Below are positions 8,719 through 16,980 of a DNA stretch of 64,000 nt, piece by piece. The translations under genes and the position numbers were made by a program. Every line of letters starts with the position of its first letter. Position 1 is the stretch's first letter. The notes under the pieces were generated by a model, which had not been told where the DNA came from, ran no database searches, and saw only the letters and a list, made by a program, of their open reading frames with translations. Source of the DNA: Bacteroidota bacterium (GTDB taxonomy: Bacteria; Bacteroidota; Bacteroidia; Sphingobacteriales; Sphingobacteriaceae); assembly GCA_023450085.1 (NCBI GenBank), contig JAEXHI010000030.1, positions 620,001 to 684,000 on the forward strand, read 5' to 3'.

Positions 8719-9271
8719 AGTATACCTTATCTTTTAATGCTAAATAAACTTTCTTTTTGGCTCGGTGGTATTGTGTCCGAACCGTGCTGTGGCTAATGCC
8801 CAGCATATTACCAATTTCTTCTTGCCCCATATCCTCAAATAAATGTAGAGACATGATGGTCCTGTAGCCATCAGGTAACTGTTGTATGGCCGCTTTTACA
8901 TCATCCACCTTGGATTGAAATAAAACTTCTTCATTCATGTCCAGCTCTTCTTCTGCTACTGTTTCTAATTGACCATCTTCAGTAAAAACCATCTTTTTCT
9001 TTCTCAGGGTTGATATGGCCTGATTAAGTGCTATTCTTTTTAACCAACCCTCAAAATTGTTTTGGTTTTTCAGTTTCCCAATCTGTTCAAAAGCAGTGCA
9101 AAATGCTTCCTGGACGATATCTTCCGTTTCGGCGCTGTTGCCCATTACCCTATAAACAGTATGGTAAATACGCTTAGCGTATTTGTTGTACAGCATGGTA
9201 TAGCCTTTTTCTTCGCCAGCCATACATTGCTTTACCAATTCTTCTTCGTTTATAGAAATGCTCAGATGCAA
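8708..9271 (-). CDS. ECF-type RNA polymerase sigma factor
   Basis: A 187-residue sigma-70 family ECF factor with region 2 (YAKRIYHTVYRVMGN, AETEDIVQEAFCTAF, NFEGWLKRIALNQAI) and region 4 (LPDGYRTIMSLHLFEDMG, then a helix-turn-helix EIGNMLGISHSTVRTQYHRA). No ATG lies before region 1.2; the frame opens with TTG at 9271, giving MHLSISINEEELVKQC, so a TTG start is the best choice, with an internal ATG at MAGEEKG as a shorter alternative. It heads the operon with the HEAT-repeat protein and the DUF4097-like protein. Confidence 0.93.
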   Translation of the reverse strand: MHLSISINEEELVKQCMAGEEKGYTMLYNKYAKRIYHTVYRVMGNSAETEDIVQEAFCTAFEQIGKLKNQNNFEGWLKRIALNQAISTLRKKKMVFTEDGQLETVAEEELDMNEEVLFQSKVDDVKAAIQQLPDGYRTIMSLHLFEDMGQEEIGNMLGISHSTVRTQYHRAKKKVYLALKDKVYYGT

Positions 9272-9544
9272 GGGTTTTAAACTTAATTTGTACGTTAATA
9301 GTTAATTTGTTTTTGGTGTAGCCTACTTCTTTTTTGGGCTCAACCTGATATTTATCTAATGTTTGCTCTTTCACCATTTTCTCTATCTCGGGTAGTTAGC
9401 TCGCTTTATAAAGATGGATACATGGCGCATCATCATAAAATTAACGAATAACTATATGATAGTCGCCAACGTTAATTTTTTGTTGCACACAAATAAGAAA
9501 AAAAGAAAAATATTTTTTGAATAAAGCTTTAATCGAGGCTAATG
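9272..9544. other. Gene-free 273-base leader region before the sigma operon
   Basis: This is very A/T-rich (runs of A and T at 9478-9525). A minus-strand frame opens at an ATG (9377, VKEQTLDKYQVEPKKEVGY) and reads about 36 codons here before running into the sigma gene in another frame; the overlap and its basic tail make it an unlikely gene. No convincing TAnnTTTG box or hairpin is visible, though the sigma promoter must lie here. Confidence 0.4.
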
Positions 9545-10186
9545 TTATTGCTCGGCGCTTCTTGCTTTGTCGCCATTAAAGATTTCCTGCACTAATTTAC
9601 CCCATGCAAATGGGTTAAGTAGTGGGTTAGTTTGGCGCATGTTTACATTCATCATCCTATCGAAATTATATCGATAGTTGGCATTGCTGATTTCGCCAGC
9701 ATCTCGGGGTAGGGTTAATTTGAGCCCGTTAATGCTTTGACGGGATAAGTTTTTCTTGGCGATGGCCAAATCATCGTCAGCTATTTTTAACGAAAGAAAA
9801 TCCTTGTTAAACTCTTCTACCGTAGCCCAAGGGTTTACCCTAACCGTTTTTAAGTATACAATCTCAGATTTGATTTGGACCATTGCTGTATACCTATTGT
9901 CAATAATATTTCTAGGCAATACCAAAATTTTACTTGTGAAACCTACTGCTGAGAACATCACCGTATCACCAGGATTAACTACAAAGGAGAAAAAGCCTTG
10001 ATAATTGGCTGCGTATTTTTGACTCTTATTACTGATGTTGGTAATGGTAACATAAGGCACTACCATATTGCTGTCAGCATCGGTTACAATACCCGAGAAC
10101 TGCACAAGTTTGTTGGTCTGGGTTTTATCTTGAGCAAAAGCCAGACTTACAAAAAACAACAATATGACGGTTAAACTAATTCTCAT
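9545..10186 (-). CDS. Exported protein with carboxypeptidase-regulatory-like beta domain
   Basis: A 213-residue protein starting at MRISLTVILLFFVSLAFAQ, a signal peptide. Residues about 30-110 form a CarboxypepD_reg-like beta-sandwich (VQFSGIVTDADSNMVVPYVTITN ... GFFSFVVNPGDTVMFSAVGF), the module usually found at the N-terminus of SusC-like receptors and in small stand-alone envelope proteins. The remaining 100 residues are helical and charged with no motif I recognise. The frame could extend seven codons upstream, but the signal peptide and the -7 box at 10205-10212 favour ATG 10186. Role unknown. Confidence 0.7.
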   Translation of the reverse strand: MRISLTVILLFFVSLAFAQDKTQTNKLVQFSGIVTDADSNMVVPYVTITNISNKSQKYAANYQGFFSFVVNPGDTVMFSAVGFTSKILVLPRNIIDNRYTAMVQIKSEIVYLKTVRVNPWATVEEFNKDFLSLKIADDDLAIAKKNLSRQSINGLKLTLPRDAGEISNANYRYNFDRMMNVNMRQTNPLLNPFAWGKLVQEIFNGDKARSAEQ

Positions 10187-10204
10187 CTGTAATACAATAT
10201 GATA

Positions 10205-10212
10205 CAAATGTA
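10205..10212 (-). promoter_or_regulatory. -7 promoter box of the carboxypeptidase-regulatory-like gene
   Basis: Minus-strand TACATTTG matches TAnnTTTG and lies 18 bases before the ATG at 10186, allowing a leader of roughly 12 bases. There is no TTTG at the -33 distance. Confidence 0.5.
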
Positions 10213-10254
10213 GGCGCTAAAGAGTTTCTATTTGGTTAAAATGTGTTAAAAGTG

Positions 10255-10500
10255 TTACGCTTGTTCTGCTAAATCAACGGCAACTACACCTTTAATTTCT
10301 GGCACATCTTTCATGATGGCCTGCTCAATGCCTGCTTTCATAGTCATGAAGCTCATTTTGCATGAACCGCAATTACCTAATAATTTCACTTTTACAATGT
10401 TTTCAGGAGTGATTTCTTCAATAGCTACATTTCCCCCATCAGCTATCAAATAAGGTCTGATAGTTTCCAAAGCTTGCTCTACTCGTGCTGTTAAATCCAT
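10255..10500 (-). CDS. NifU-like (Nfu) Fe-S scaffold/carrier domain protein
   Basis: An 81-residue stand-alone Nfu domain. The core motif LLGNCGSCKMSFMTMKAGIE holds the CxxC pair that, in two subunits, binds a [4Fe-4S] cluster for transfer to apoproteins. The N-terminal RPYLIADGGNVAIEEI motif is also typical. The gene lies 35 bases downstream of mrp on the same strand, consistent with a two-gene Fe-S carrier operon in the cytosol. It is short because it lacks the A-type domain of NfuA. Confidence 0.93.
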   Translation of the reverse strand: MDLTARVEQALETIRPYLIADGGNVAIEEITPENIVKVKLLGNCGSCKMSFMTMKAGIEQAIMKDVPEIKGVVAVDLAEQA

Positions 10501-10535
10501 GTTTAATTATTTTAAAATATAAAAATAGTAAAAAT

Positions 10536-11615
10536 TTAGCAATTAGCCATTTGTTGTACGTTGTTGATCGAAATTTGCTGTGCAATTTTGCCTGCAATTT
10601 CCTTAAATGCTAAAGACTGTGGATGACTAGTTTCTAAAGCAATTGGTTTGCCTTTATCGCCAGCCTCAGTAATGCCTTGTACCAACGGAATTTCACCTAA
10701 AAATGGTACTTCAAAGTGTCTTGCTAGTTCTTTACCACCATCTTTTCCAAAAATATAATATTTGTTTTCAGGTAGTTCTTCTGGGGTAAAATAAGCCATG
10801 TTTTCAATTACGCCCAATACAGGAATGTTAATGCCTGGCATTCCAAACATGGCCAAGCCTTTTCTGGTATCGGCAAGTGCCACTTGTTGTGGAGTGGTTA
10901 CAATTACCGCCCCCGCAATTGGAAAGCTTTGGCTAATGGTAATATGGATGTCCCCTGTACCAGGAGGAAGATCGACCAACAGATAATCTAATTCGCCCCA
11001 ATCAGCATCGTTGAAAAGTTGCTTGATGGCGTTGGAAGCCATTGGACCACGCCATGGCACTGGCTGATCTGGATCAGAAAAGAAACCCAATGAAAGCAGT
11101 TTGATGCCGTATTTTTCTATAGGAAGAATTAAAGTTTTGCCGTCGGCAGTTTCTTTAGCACTTGGTTTTGCACCCACTAAATCAAACATGATAGGAACCG
11201 AAGGCCCATAAATATCAGCATCTATTAAGCCTACTTTTGCGCCATCGGCTGCCAAGGTAACGGCCAAGTTGCTAGATACCGTAGATTTTCCAACCCCTCC
11301 TTTTCCTGAAGAAATCAAAACGATATTTTTAATTGCTTTTAGCTGGCTAGTGTCTACTGGTTTGGTTACTCTCGAAGTAATATTGATATCTATTTCTGCC
11401 TCTGCATCCACAAAATGCTTAACGGCATTGATACAGGCATTCTTCAACATATCCTTTAATGGACAAGCTGGAGTGGTTAGTTCAAGCGTGAAAGCAACTT
11501 TTTTATCTTCAATTTTAACATCCTTAATCATCTTTAAAGTCACCAGATCTTTTTTCAAATCTGGGTCTTCAACATGGCTAAGTGCCGCTAAAACTTTTTC
11601 CTCGGTAATTATCAT
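10536..11615 (-). CDS. mrp: Mrp/ApbC family P-loop ATPase (Fe-S cluster carrier)
   Basis: A 359-residue protein with an N-terminal MIP18/DUF59 domain (residues 1-90, EDPDLKKDLVTLKMIKDV and TTPACPLKDM) and a Mrp/NBP35 ATPase domain with the deviant Walker A GKGGVGKST at 104-112 and the LVDLPPGTGDIHITI motif. Many Mrp proteins carry a CxxC after ENMSYF; here the segment reads ENMAYFTPEELPENKYYIFG with no cysteine pair. Function as an ATP-dependent Fe-S carrier is inferred from the family and from the adjacent nfu gene. A -7 box ends four bases before the ATG. Confidence 0.93.
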   Translation of the reverse strand: MIITEEKVLAALSHVEDPDLKKDLVTLKMIKDVKIEDKKVAFTLELTTPACPLKDMLKNACINAVKHFVDAEAEIDINITSRVTKPVDTSQLKAIKNIVLISSGKGGVGKSTVSSNLAVTLAADGAKVGLIDADIYGPSVPIMFDLVGAKPSAKETADGKTLILPIEKYGIKLLSLGFFSDPDQPVPWRGPMASNAIKQLFNDADWGELDYLLVDLPPGTGDIHITISQSFPIAGAVIVTTPQQVALADTRKGLAMFGMPGINIPVLGVIENMAYFTPEELPENKYYIFGKDGGKELARHFEVPFLGEIPLVQGITEAGDKGKPIALETSHPQSLAFKEIAGKIAQQISINNVQQMANC

Positions 11616-11619
11616 CCTT

Positions 11620-11627
11620 CAAAATTA
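11620..11627 (-). promoter_or_regulatory. -7 promoter box of mrp-nfu, four bases from the ATG
   Basis: Minus-strand TAATTTTG matches TAnnTTTG and is separated from the mrp ATG (11615) by AAGG only. This is the same four-base spacing as at def and trmD, predicting a leaderless mRNA. Confidence 0.55.
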
Positions 11628-11820
11628 CTAAAACATTAGCTATAAATAATTTTGTATCTAGCTTTTTGTTGTAATTTTAACACGAAATGAGACGTAACAG
11701 ACATTACTCCGCAACGGAAGAAGTTTTGTGACGAAAATCCTGTGTCAGATGAGAAAACAATCGATATTTGCACATGAAAATAAACATTTGTGTTAAGCGT
11801 TTGTTAAAGCAGTAATTTCG

Positions 11821-11826
11821 AGGAGG
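11821..11826 (+). promoter_or_regulatory. Shine-Dalgarno-like AGGAGG before the GT51 gene
   Basis: AGGAGG lies three bases before the ATG at 11830. Such a strong ribosome-binding motif is rare in Bacteroidota, and the spacing is shorter than the optimum, so it may be coincidental. A weak TAATTTCG (11813-11820), 22 bases after a TTTG at 11787-11790, could be the promoter; the 214-base gap from mrp otherwise shows nothing. Confidence 0.4.
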
Positions 11827-11829
11827 TTT

Positions 11830-13989
11830 ATGCAATTGCCCCAAATTAAGATACCAAAAAAATACCTGAAAATTGGCGCCTGGGTACTGGGCATATTAGT
11901 GCTATTGTTAGTGGCTGGTGGAGCCGTGGCTTATAGTAAAAGAGAAGCACTATTGAATAAAATGGTAGCCAAAGCCATTGGCAAAGCCGAAAAAGACTAT
12001 AATCTCTCCGTAAAGATTGGCGAATACGGCTTTAGTGGACTGAGCAAAGTGCACATGAGCAATATTTCAGTGGTGCCAAAAGACCGTGATACGCTAACTA
12101 CCATTAAAGATATTACCATTGGGGTAAAAATTTTTCCATTATTGTTTGGAGATGTAAAGCTGTCGGAAGTTAACCTCAATGACGGTAAGCTGAATGTAGT
12201 GATGCGTGATACGCTGACTAATATCGATTTCATCTTAAAAAGAAAGAAAAAAGATAGTACTTCCACCAAAAGCAAGGTTGATTTGAGCGAACTGGCTAGT
12301 AATTTACTGAATCAGGTTTTCTATAAAATTCCTGATGATATGGAGATCAAAAATTTTATGATGCAGTTGAATGATAACGATACTGCTTCTGTAAAGTTTT
12401 TAACCACTACTGCAACCATTGATGGAGGGGAACTGAAATCAACTATTAAAGTTAACGATACGGCTGCGGTTTGGCATATCAATGGGGACCTTGACCCTAG
12501 CGATAAGCAGTTAGATATTATGCTTTTTGCAGATGGGAAGAAAGTTGAGTTACCTTATCTAGAAAGTAAGCTGCATACTAAAATCAATTTTGATACGGTT
12601 AAAACACAGATGAAGGATGCCAGTTTTAGTGGCGGCGATTACAAAATTTCAGGTTCGTGGGCTATTAAAAACTTATTAATTAATCAGCCTCGAATTTCTG
12701 CGGAAGATATTGTTGTGCCAGATGCCCGAATAGAGGCAGATATGTTGATTGGGGAGAATTTTGTCTGTTTAGATAGTACTTCAACCGTTTATTTGAGAGA
12801 TGCTTACGTTCACCCTTATTTGAAATATACCCTTTCTCCCAATAAAATCTACGAAATGAAGCTGACGGCTCAGGAGCAGGATGCCCAGGCTATTTTTGAT
12901 TCGTTTCCTTTGGGACTGTTTGAATCTCTTGATGGGATAAAGGTACAGGGTAAATTAAAATATAATCTAGATTTTTATTTAGATACGGCCATTCCTGATA
13001 GTGTAAGGTTTAGTTCTACCTTAAGCCCTAGCAATTTTAAAGTGTTGCATTTTGGTAAGACGGATTTGCAAAAAATCAATTCAGATTTTATTTATACGCC
13101 TTATGAATACGGAAAGCCCATGCGTAACATTACCATTGGTCCATCAAATCCTAATTTTACTAGGCTCGAAGATATTTCTCCAAATTTTAAAAATGCGCTG
13201 TTAACAGCCGAAGACCCATCTTTTTATCGCCATAAGGGCTTTGTAGAAGAGTCAATCCGAAAGTCTATTGCGGTAAATTTTAAAGAGAAGAAATTTAAAA
13301 GGGGTGGCAGTACAATTTCCATGCAGTTGGTTAAAAATGTATTCTTAAGCAGAAAGAAAACGTTGGTGCGTAAAGCCGAAGAAATTTTGATTGTTTGGTT
13401 AATAGAGAACAATCATTTGGTAAGCAAGTCTCGAATGTTGGAGGTTTATTTTAACATCATTGAGATGGGCAATAATGTGTACGGTATAGGAGAGGCATCA
13501 AGACATTATTTTGCTAAAAGTCCATCTGAATTAACTTTGGGCGAGGGAATTTTCTTGGCCAATATTGTGCCTAAGCCTAAAGCGGCCTTGTACAAATTTA
13601 TGAGTAACGGAACGCTGAAAGGTTATTTGCTGCCTTATTTTAGGTATATAGGTAATATCATGGCCAGAAGAGGTTTGGCCCCAGCAGATACTACAGGTTA
13701 TGGCTTTTACGATGTACGATTACGTGAAGGTTTAAGACAATATCTGGCTCCAGATTCAACTACTTTGGATACCAATTCGGTTGAGATTGGCGAAGATGAT
13801 ATGATGACTCCTGAAGGTATGCAGGATAAATCGAAGAGTTTGTTTGACCGTTTGTTTGGTGGGTCTTCTAAAAAAGATACCGTTAAAGTAAAACCAGGTG
13901 CTGATACTGTAAAAACACGGAAGCAATTAAGACAAGAGCGTCGCGAAGAGCGTAGAAGAAAAAGAGAACAAGAAAAAAATGGAAACTAG
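11830..13989 (+). CDS. AsmA-like/GT51 peptidoglycan transglycosylase fusion
   Basis: A 719-residue protein. One membrane helix near the N-terminus (about 16-36, IGAWVLGILVLLLVAGGAVA) is followed by about 400 residues resembling AsmA-type proteins (KIGEYGFSGLSKVHMSNISV, FPLLFGDVKLSEVNLNDGKL). Then comes a GT51 glycosyltransferase domain, about residues 430-620: LTAEDPSFYRHKG with catalytic Glu461, GGSTISMQLVKN, RKAEEILIVWLIE and EVYFNIIEMGNNVYGIGEAS. There is no transpeptidase domain. It should polymerise lipid II glycan strands in the periplasm, but the AsmA-like part is an unusual attachment. The C-terminus is a highly charged Arg/Glu tail. It overlaps hpt by 11 bases. Confidence 0.82.
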   Translation: MQLPQIKIPKKYLKIGAWVLGILVLLLVAGGAVAYSKREALLNKMVAKAIGKAEKDYNLSVKIGEYGFSGLSKVHMSNISVVPKDRDTLTTIKDITIGVKIFPLLFGDVKLSEVNLNDGKLNVVMRDTLTNIDFILKRKKKDSTSTKSKVDLSELASNLLNQVFYKIPDDMEIKNFMMQLNDNDTASVKFLTTTATIDGGELKSTIKVNDTAAVWHINGDLDPSDKQLDIMLFADGKKVELPYLESKLHTKINFDTVKTQMKDASFSGGDYKISGSWAIKNLLINQPRISAEDIVVPDARIEADMLIGENFVCLDSTSTVYLRDAYVHPYLKYTLSPNKIYEMKLTAQEQDAQAIFDSFPLGLFESLDGIKVQGKLKYNLDFYLDTAIPDSVRFSSTLSPSNFKVLHFGKTDLQKINSDFIYTPYEYGKPMRNITIGPSNPNFTRLEDISPNFKNALLTAEDPSFYRHKGFVEESIRKSIAVNFKEKKFKRGGSTISMQLVKNVFLSRKKTLVRKAEEILIVWLIENNHLVSKSRMLEVYFNIIEMGNNVYGIGEASRHYFAKSPSELTLGEGIFLANIVPKPKAALYKFMSNGTLKGYLLPYFRYIGNIMARRGLAPADTTGYGFYDVRLREGLRQYLAPDSTTLDTNSVEIGEDDMMTPEGMQDKSKSLFDRLFGGSSKKDTVKVKPGADTVKTRKQLRQERREERRRKREQEKNGN

Positions 13990-14518
13990 GGTAAGTGTTC
14001 ACCAAAAGGATTTTGAGCTCTTGTTAGAAGAGGATACGATTGCCAAACGCATTCGCTTAATGGCTATACAGCTTAATGTAGACTACGAAGATAAAAGCCC
14101 AATTTTTATAGGCGTGCTAAATGGCAGCTTTCTCTTTATCGCAGATTTGATGAAAGAGATTGATTTACCTTGCGAGACGGAATTTATTAAAGTGGCTTCT
14201 TATCACGGAACAGGTAGTACAGGAAGTGTTAAAGACGCCTTGGGGATGCCGGCTAATTTAAAAGGTCGTCATTTGATTATTGTGGAAGATATTATCGATA
14301 GTGGCCTTACGATGAAATATATTATTTCTAAAGTTAAAGAACAAGAGCCAGCTTCTGTAGCCATTTGTACCTTGCTTTTCAAGCCAGATGCTTTGAAAGA
14401 ACCTTTGGAGGCTTTGAATTATGTTGGCTTTGAAATACCAAACGAATTTGTGGTGGGCTATGGCTTGGATTACGATGGTTTGGGTAGAAATTTAAATCAT
14501 ATTTATAGAGCGGTTTAG
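13979..14518 (+). CDS. hpt: Hypoxanthine phosphoribosyltransferase
   Basis: A 179-residue purine salvage enzyme converting hypoxanthine or guanine plus PRPP to IMP or GMP in the cytosol. The PRPP-binding motif HLIIVEDIIDSGLTMKYI is complete, the flexible-loop stretch KVASYHGTGSTG is present, and the C-terminal FVVGYGLDYDGLGRNLNHIYRAV is diagnostic for the family. The start ATG overlaps the end of the transglycosylase gene by 11 bases, so expression is coupled to it although the functions are unrelated. Confidence 0.96.
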   Translation: METRVSVHQKDFELLLEEDTIAKRIRLMAIQLNVDYEDKSPIFIGVLNGSFLFIADLMKEIDLPCETEFIKVASYHGTGSTGSVKDALGMPANLKGRHLIIVEDIIDSGLTMKYIISKVKEQEPASVAICTLLFKPDALKEPLEALNYVGFEIPNEFVVGYGLDYDGLGRNLNHIYRAV

Positions 14519-14533
14519 TTTTGCCTCCTATGC

Positions 14534-14608
14534 TGTCATTCTGAGGGACGAGGAATCTCCTGCAGGTCATCTTAATCAGGCAGATGCTTCACTAACGTTT
14601 GGGATGAT
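14534..14608. repeat. Dispersed ~76-bp palindromic repeat, copy 2
   Basis: Begins TGTCATTCTGAGGGACGAGG and ends CTAACGTTTGGGATGATA. Its reverse complement aligns end to end with the element at 20813-20888 (same length, shared AAACGTTAG and AGATTCCTCGT blocks). It sits between hpt and psd, in a 252-base gap that otherwise holds a small terminator. Confidence 0.75.
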
Positions 14609-14629
14609 AAAACCTACGAGGTTTTTTTT
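14609..14629 (+). terminator. Probable terminator after hpt
   Basis: AAAACCT, loop ACG, AGGTTTT followed by a run of eight T (14622-14629). It is a short 7-bp AT-rich stem, so strength is uncertain. The palindrome is the same unit as at 2542-2575. Confidence 0.6.
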
Positions 14630-14770
14630 GTCGCCTACAACAAAAGTATTTTCCCTTCAATAGAGTCTGCTTCCAAAATGCTGTGTGCCAGTGCAAAAGA
14701 TAAAACATGCAATTGGGCAAAAAATTGATAAATTTTTACGAGTTTTGCAGGATAACAAAAGCTAAGTTAA

Positions 14771-15430
14771 ATGACCATACATAAAGAAGGATATACCTCC
14801 ATAGCCCTTACGGTGCTTTTTATTTTTATCATCAATGCCGTTGTTGAATATCGTTTTGCCGATGTTTTTATATTGAGATGGTTTATCTATATCTTTTCAT
14901 TTGCTTTGTTTATTACGGTGCTCCAGTTTTTCAGAAATCCGAAACGTACTTTTACCAATGGCGAAAATTTAATCATTTGCCCTGCTGATGGTAAAGTAGT
15001 AGTAATTGAAGAAACTGAAGAAGGCGAATACTTTAAGGATAAACGTTTGCAAGTATCGATTTTCATGTCGCCAGTGAATGTGCATATTAATCGTAACCCA
15101 ATTTCGGGTGTGGTAAAGTTTTTTAAATATCACCCAGGGAAATATCTAGCGGCATGGAACCCAAAATCAAGTACTGAAAACGAACGTACTACCGTTGTGG
15201 TTGAACATAAAAATGGCGCTCCAGTATTGTACCGTCAAATTGCAGGAGCTTTGGCACGTCGTATTGTTTGGTATGTGAAAGAAGGTGATCAAGTAGTGCA
15301 AAATGAGCAATTTGGATTTATCAAATTTGGTTCAAGAGTTGATATCTTTTTGCCATTAGGCACAAAAGTGAATTTAGAGCTTAACCAAGTCGTTAAAGGT
15401 GGTATTACTGTATTGGGTGAGCTAAGCTAA
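14771..15430 (+). CDS. psd: Phosphatidylserine decarboxylase (short form)
   Basis: A 219-residue proenzyme that makes phosphatidylethanolamine. Two membrane helices at the N-terminus (about 10-30 and 34-54) anchor it in the inner membrane. The decarboxylase core has ICPADGKVVVIEE, SIFMSPVNVHINRNPISG and, near the C-terminus, GFIKFGSRVDIFLP, where autocleavage between Gly and Ser creates the pyruvoyl group. It is shorter than the E. coli enzyme and of the archaeal/Bacteroidota type. Phosphatidylethanolamine is the main lipid of this phylum, so the gene is likely essential. Closed by a strong terminator. Confidence 0.95.
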   Translation: MTIHKEGYTSIALTVLFIFIINAVVEYRFADVFILRWFIYIFSFALFITVLQFFRNPKRTFTNGENLIICPADGKVVVIEETEEGEYFKDKRLQVSIFMSPVNVHINRNPISGVVKFFKYHPGKYLAAWNPKSSTENERTTVVVEHKNGAPVLYRQIAGALARRIVWYVKEGDQVVQNEQFGFIKFGSRVDIFLPLGTKVNLELNQVVKGGITVLGELS

Positions 15431-15462
15431 TTTTAAGGAAAAGATTTAAAATTGAAAATATG

Positions 15463-15490
15463 AAAGTCCCGCAAGTGCGGGACTTTTTTT
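15463..15490 (+). terminator. Terminator after psd
   Basis: AAAGTCCCGC (15463-15472), loop AAGT, GCGGGACTTT (15477-15486), followed by further T. It is a perfect 10-bp stem with a U-run. Confidence 0.93.
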
Positions 15491-15541
15491 GTGGTGTTTT
15501 TTGAGAAATGAGTAGGGTTTGGGAGTTGTTTCCAGCCATTT

Positions 15542-15569
15542 CGTCAATGCGAGGTGCGAAGCAATGACG
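15542..15569. repeat. Short REP-like palindrome
   Basis: CGTCAATGC (15542-15550) and GCAATGACG (15561-15569) are an inverted repeat with one mismatch around GAGGTGCGAA. This GTCATTGCGAGG..CGAAGCAATGAC type of palindrome recurs in many bacterial genomes; it looks like a shorter relative of the dispersed family in this window. Confidence 0.6.
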
Positions 15570-15693
15570 GGTTGACTACAGGATACGGTTAAAAAGAATA
15601 TTACTTTTAGTTAAATAAACGGCATTGAAATGGAAATCCTTTTTGTTATTCCTGTCTTAGGTTTATTGTTATGCTGAGTATTTATCTCCTCCT

Positions 15694-15767
15694 TGTCATT
15701 CCGAGGAACGAGGAATCTCCTTCCCTTAATGCTATCCTAGAGATTCTTCGCTGCGCTATGAATGACA
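15694..15767. repeat. Dispersed ~75-bp palindromic repeat, copy 3
   Basis: Begins TGTCATTCCGAGGAACGAGG and ends GCTATGAATGACA. Inner arms GAATCTC (15712-15718) and GAGATTC (15740-15746) pair, as do the TGTCATTC/GAATGACA tips, so the single strand can fold into one long hairpin. It lies in the 407-base gap between psd and the MscS gene, which contains only repeats and two terminators. Confidence 0.75.
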
Positions 15768-15770
15768 GGT

Positions 15771-15800
15771 TAGCAAAAAGCCCCGCATGTACGGGGCTTT
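15771..15800 (-). terminator. Terminator after the MscS gene
   Basis: AAAGCCCCG (15777-15785), loop CATGTA, CGGGGCTTT (15792-15800). On the minus strand it is followed by TTTTTGC and lies 37 bases beyond the stop codon at 15838. Confidence 0.9.
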
Positions 15801-15837
15801 GGGAATTGCTTTTCAAATTATTTTAAAGCTTAAAAAA

Positions 15838-16977
15838 CTATTTTTCTTCTTTGTGAGTGCTTTCTCCTATGCTTCTTTGTGTTGGATAAGCAAACTCTGA
15901 ACCATTTTTACCGACAATCTCAATAACGCTAAAATTCACTTGCTCCTTGATTTTGATAAGGTCTAGGTCCTTTTTCATAGGCACTAGGTAAATGATCTGC
16001 ACATTTAACGAAGAATCGCCAAAGGAATCGAGAGCCACTGTGCTATCTGTGATACCTGTGTGTTCCTTTAAATATGTTTCAATTTCCGCAATGATTTTTT
16101 TGATGTTTTCTGAACTGGTTTCATAGGTAAGCCCAATATCAAACTTTACTCTACGAGCATTTCTCATGGTGAGGTTTTCCAACACCCCATCTATCATCGA
16201 ACGATTAGGGATAACGTAAGTGGTTTTGTCGGTGCTACGCAATACCGTGCTCCTAAAACCTACTCGCTCAATAGTCCCTTCAATGCCATCAACTCTTACC
16301 ACATCGCCTACGGTAAAAGGCTTGTCCATGAAAATAAGGAATGAGCCAAGCAGATTCTCTAAGCTTTCTTTGGCCGCCATAGCAATAGCGATACCTCCAA
16401 TTCCTAAACCTGTGATTAAGCTTACGGCATTTACCTCGAATACATATCCAAGTAGTACAAAAAAGCCAATAAAAGCTACGATAAACTTTAATAGCTCCTT
16501 GATGAAAGGGACTAGTTGGTCATCGGCTTTGTTTTTTGTTTTGGCTGCCCTCACTAAAAGTACATGGGCGATAAAGTCGATAATCCTTAGAACGATCCAA
16601 AAAATAGATAGGATAATAAGAAAAAGGAAAATTTTATCTACAAACTCACCAATCGTGAAAGCTTGATTAACCTTTACCTTATCTATTGTCTTTTTGTAAT
16701 GGAAAAAGGTAACATCCAAAGGATGTTTTAGTTGGTTAATGGCTGCGTATAAGGTAAATAAGCTGATAAAAAACTCAATTGGCTTTAATAATAAAGCGAT
16801 AAAGGTTTCAGAATTTACCTGGTCAGCAAATTTTTTGAACAGTTTAAAGATTAACTGACTAAGGATGCGTGATACGATCCTTTTAAAGAGTAACCCAATA
16901 AGGATAATGGCAGCAACAATGATGTATTGTTTGATGGTGTTACCCCAAAAAACTTGTTCAAAAAACCTGACTTCCAT
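15838..16977 (-). CDS. Mechanosensitive ion channel, MscS family
   Basis: A 379-residue membrane channel that should open on hypo-osmotic shock. There are about four to five membrane helices in residues 1-190, including the pore-lining segment ITGLGIGGIAIAMAAKESLENLLG with the Gly/Ala packing pattern of MscS TM3. The cytosolic beta domain follows (IFMDKPFTVGDVVRVDGIEGTIERVGFRSTVLR) with the family's conserved GTVExI-like and PN motifs (YVIPNRSMIDG). It is larger than E. coli MscS (286 residues) because of extra N-terminal helices. It starts three bases after the dehydrogenase gene and is probably co-transcribed with it. Confidence 0.92.
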   Translation of the reverse strand: MEVRFFEQVFWGNTIKQYIIVAAIILIGLLFKRIVSRILSQLIFKLFKKFADQVNSETFIALLLKPIEFFISLFTLYAAINQLKHPLDVTFFHYKKTIDKVKVNQAFTIGEFVDKIFLFLIILSIFWIVLRIIDFIAHVLLVRAAKTKNKADDQLVPFIKELLKFIVAFIGFFVLLGYVFEVNAVSLITGLGIGGIAIAMAAKESLENLLGSFLIFMDKPFTVGDVVRVDGIEGTIERVGFRSTVLRSTDKTTYVIPNRSMIDGVLENLTMRNARRVKFDIGLTYETSSENIKKIIAEIETYLKEHTGITDSTVALDSFGDSSLNVQIIYLVPMKKDLDLIKIKEQVNFSVIEIVGKNGSEFAYPTQRSIGESTHKEEK

Positions 16978-16980
16978 TCT

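Noticed and set aside
9174..9377. Minus-strand open frame of 67 codons starting at an ATG before the sigma gene
   Set aside because: Its second half is the sigma gene read in another frame, with a basic, low-quality composition; only about 36 codons are free-standing and resemble nothing known.
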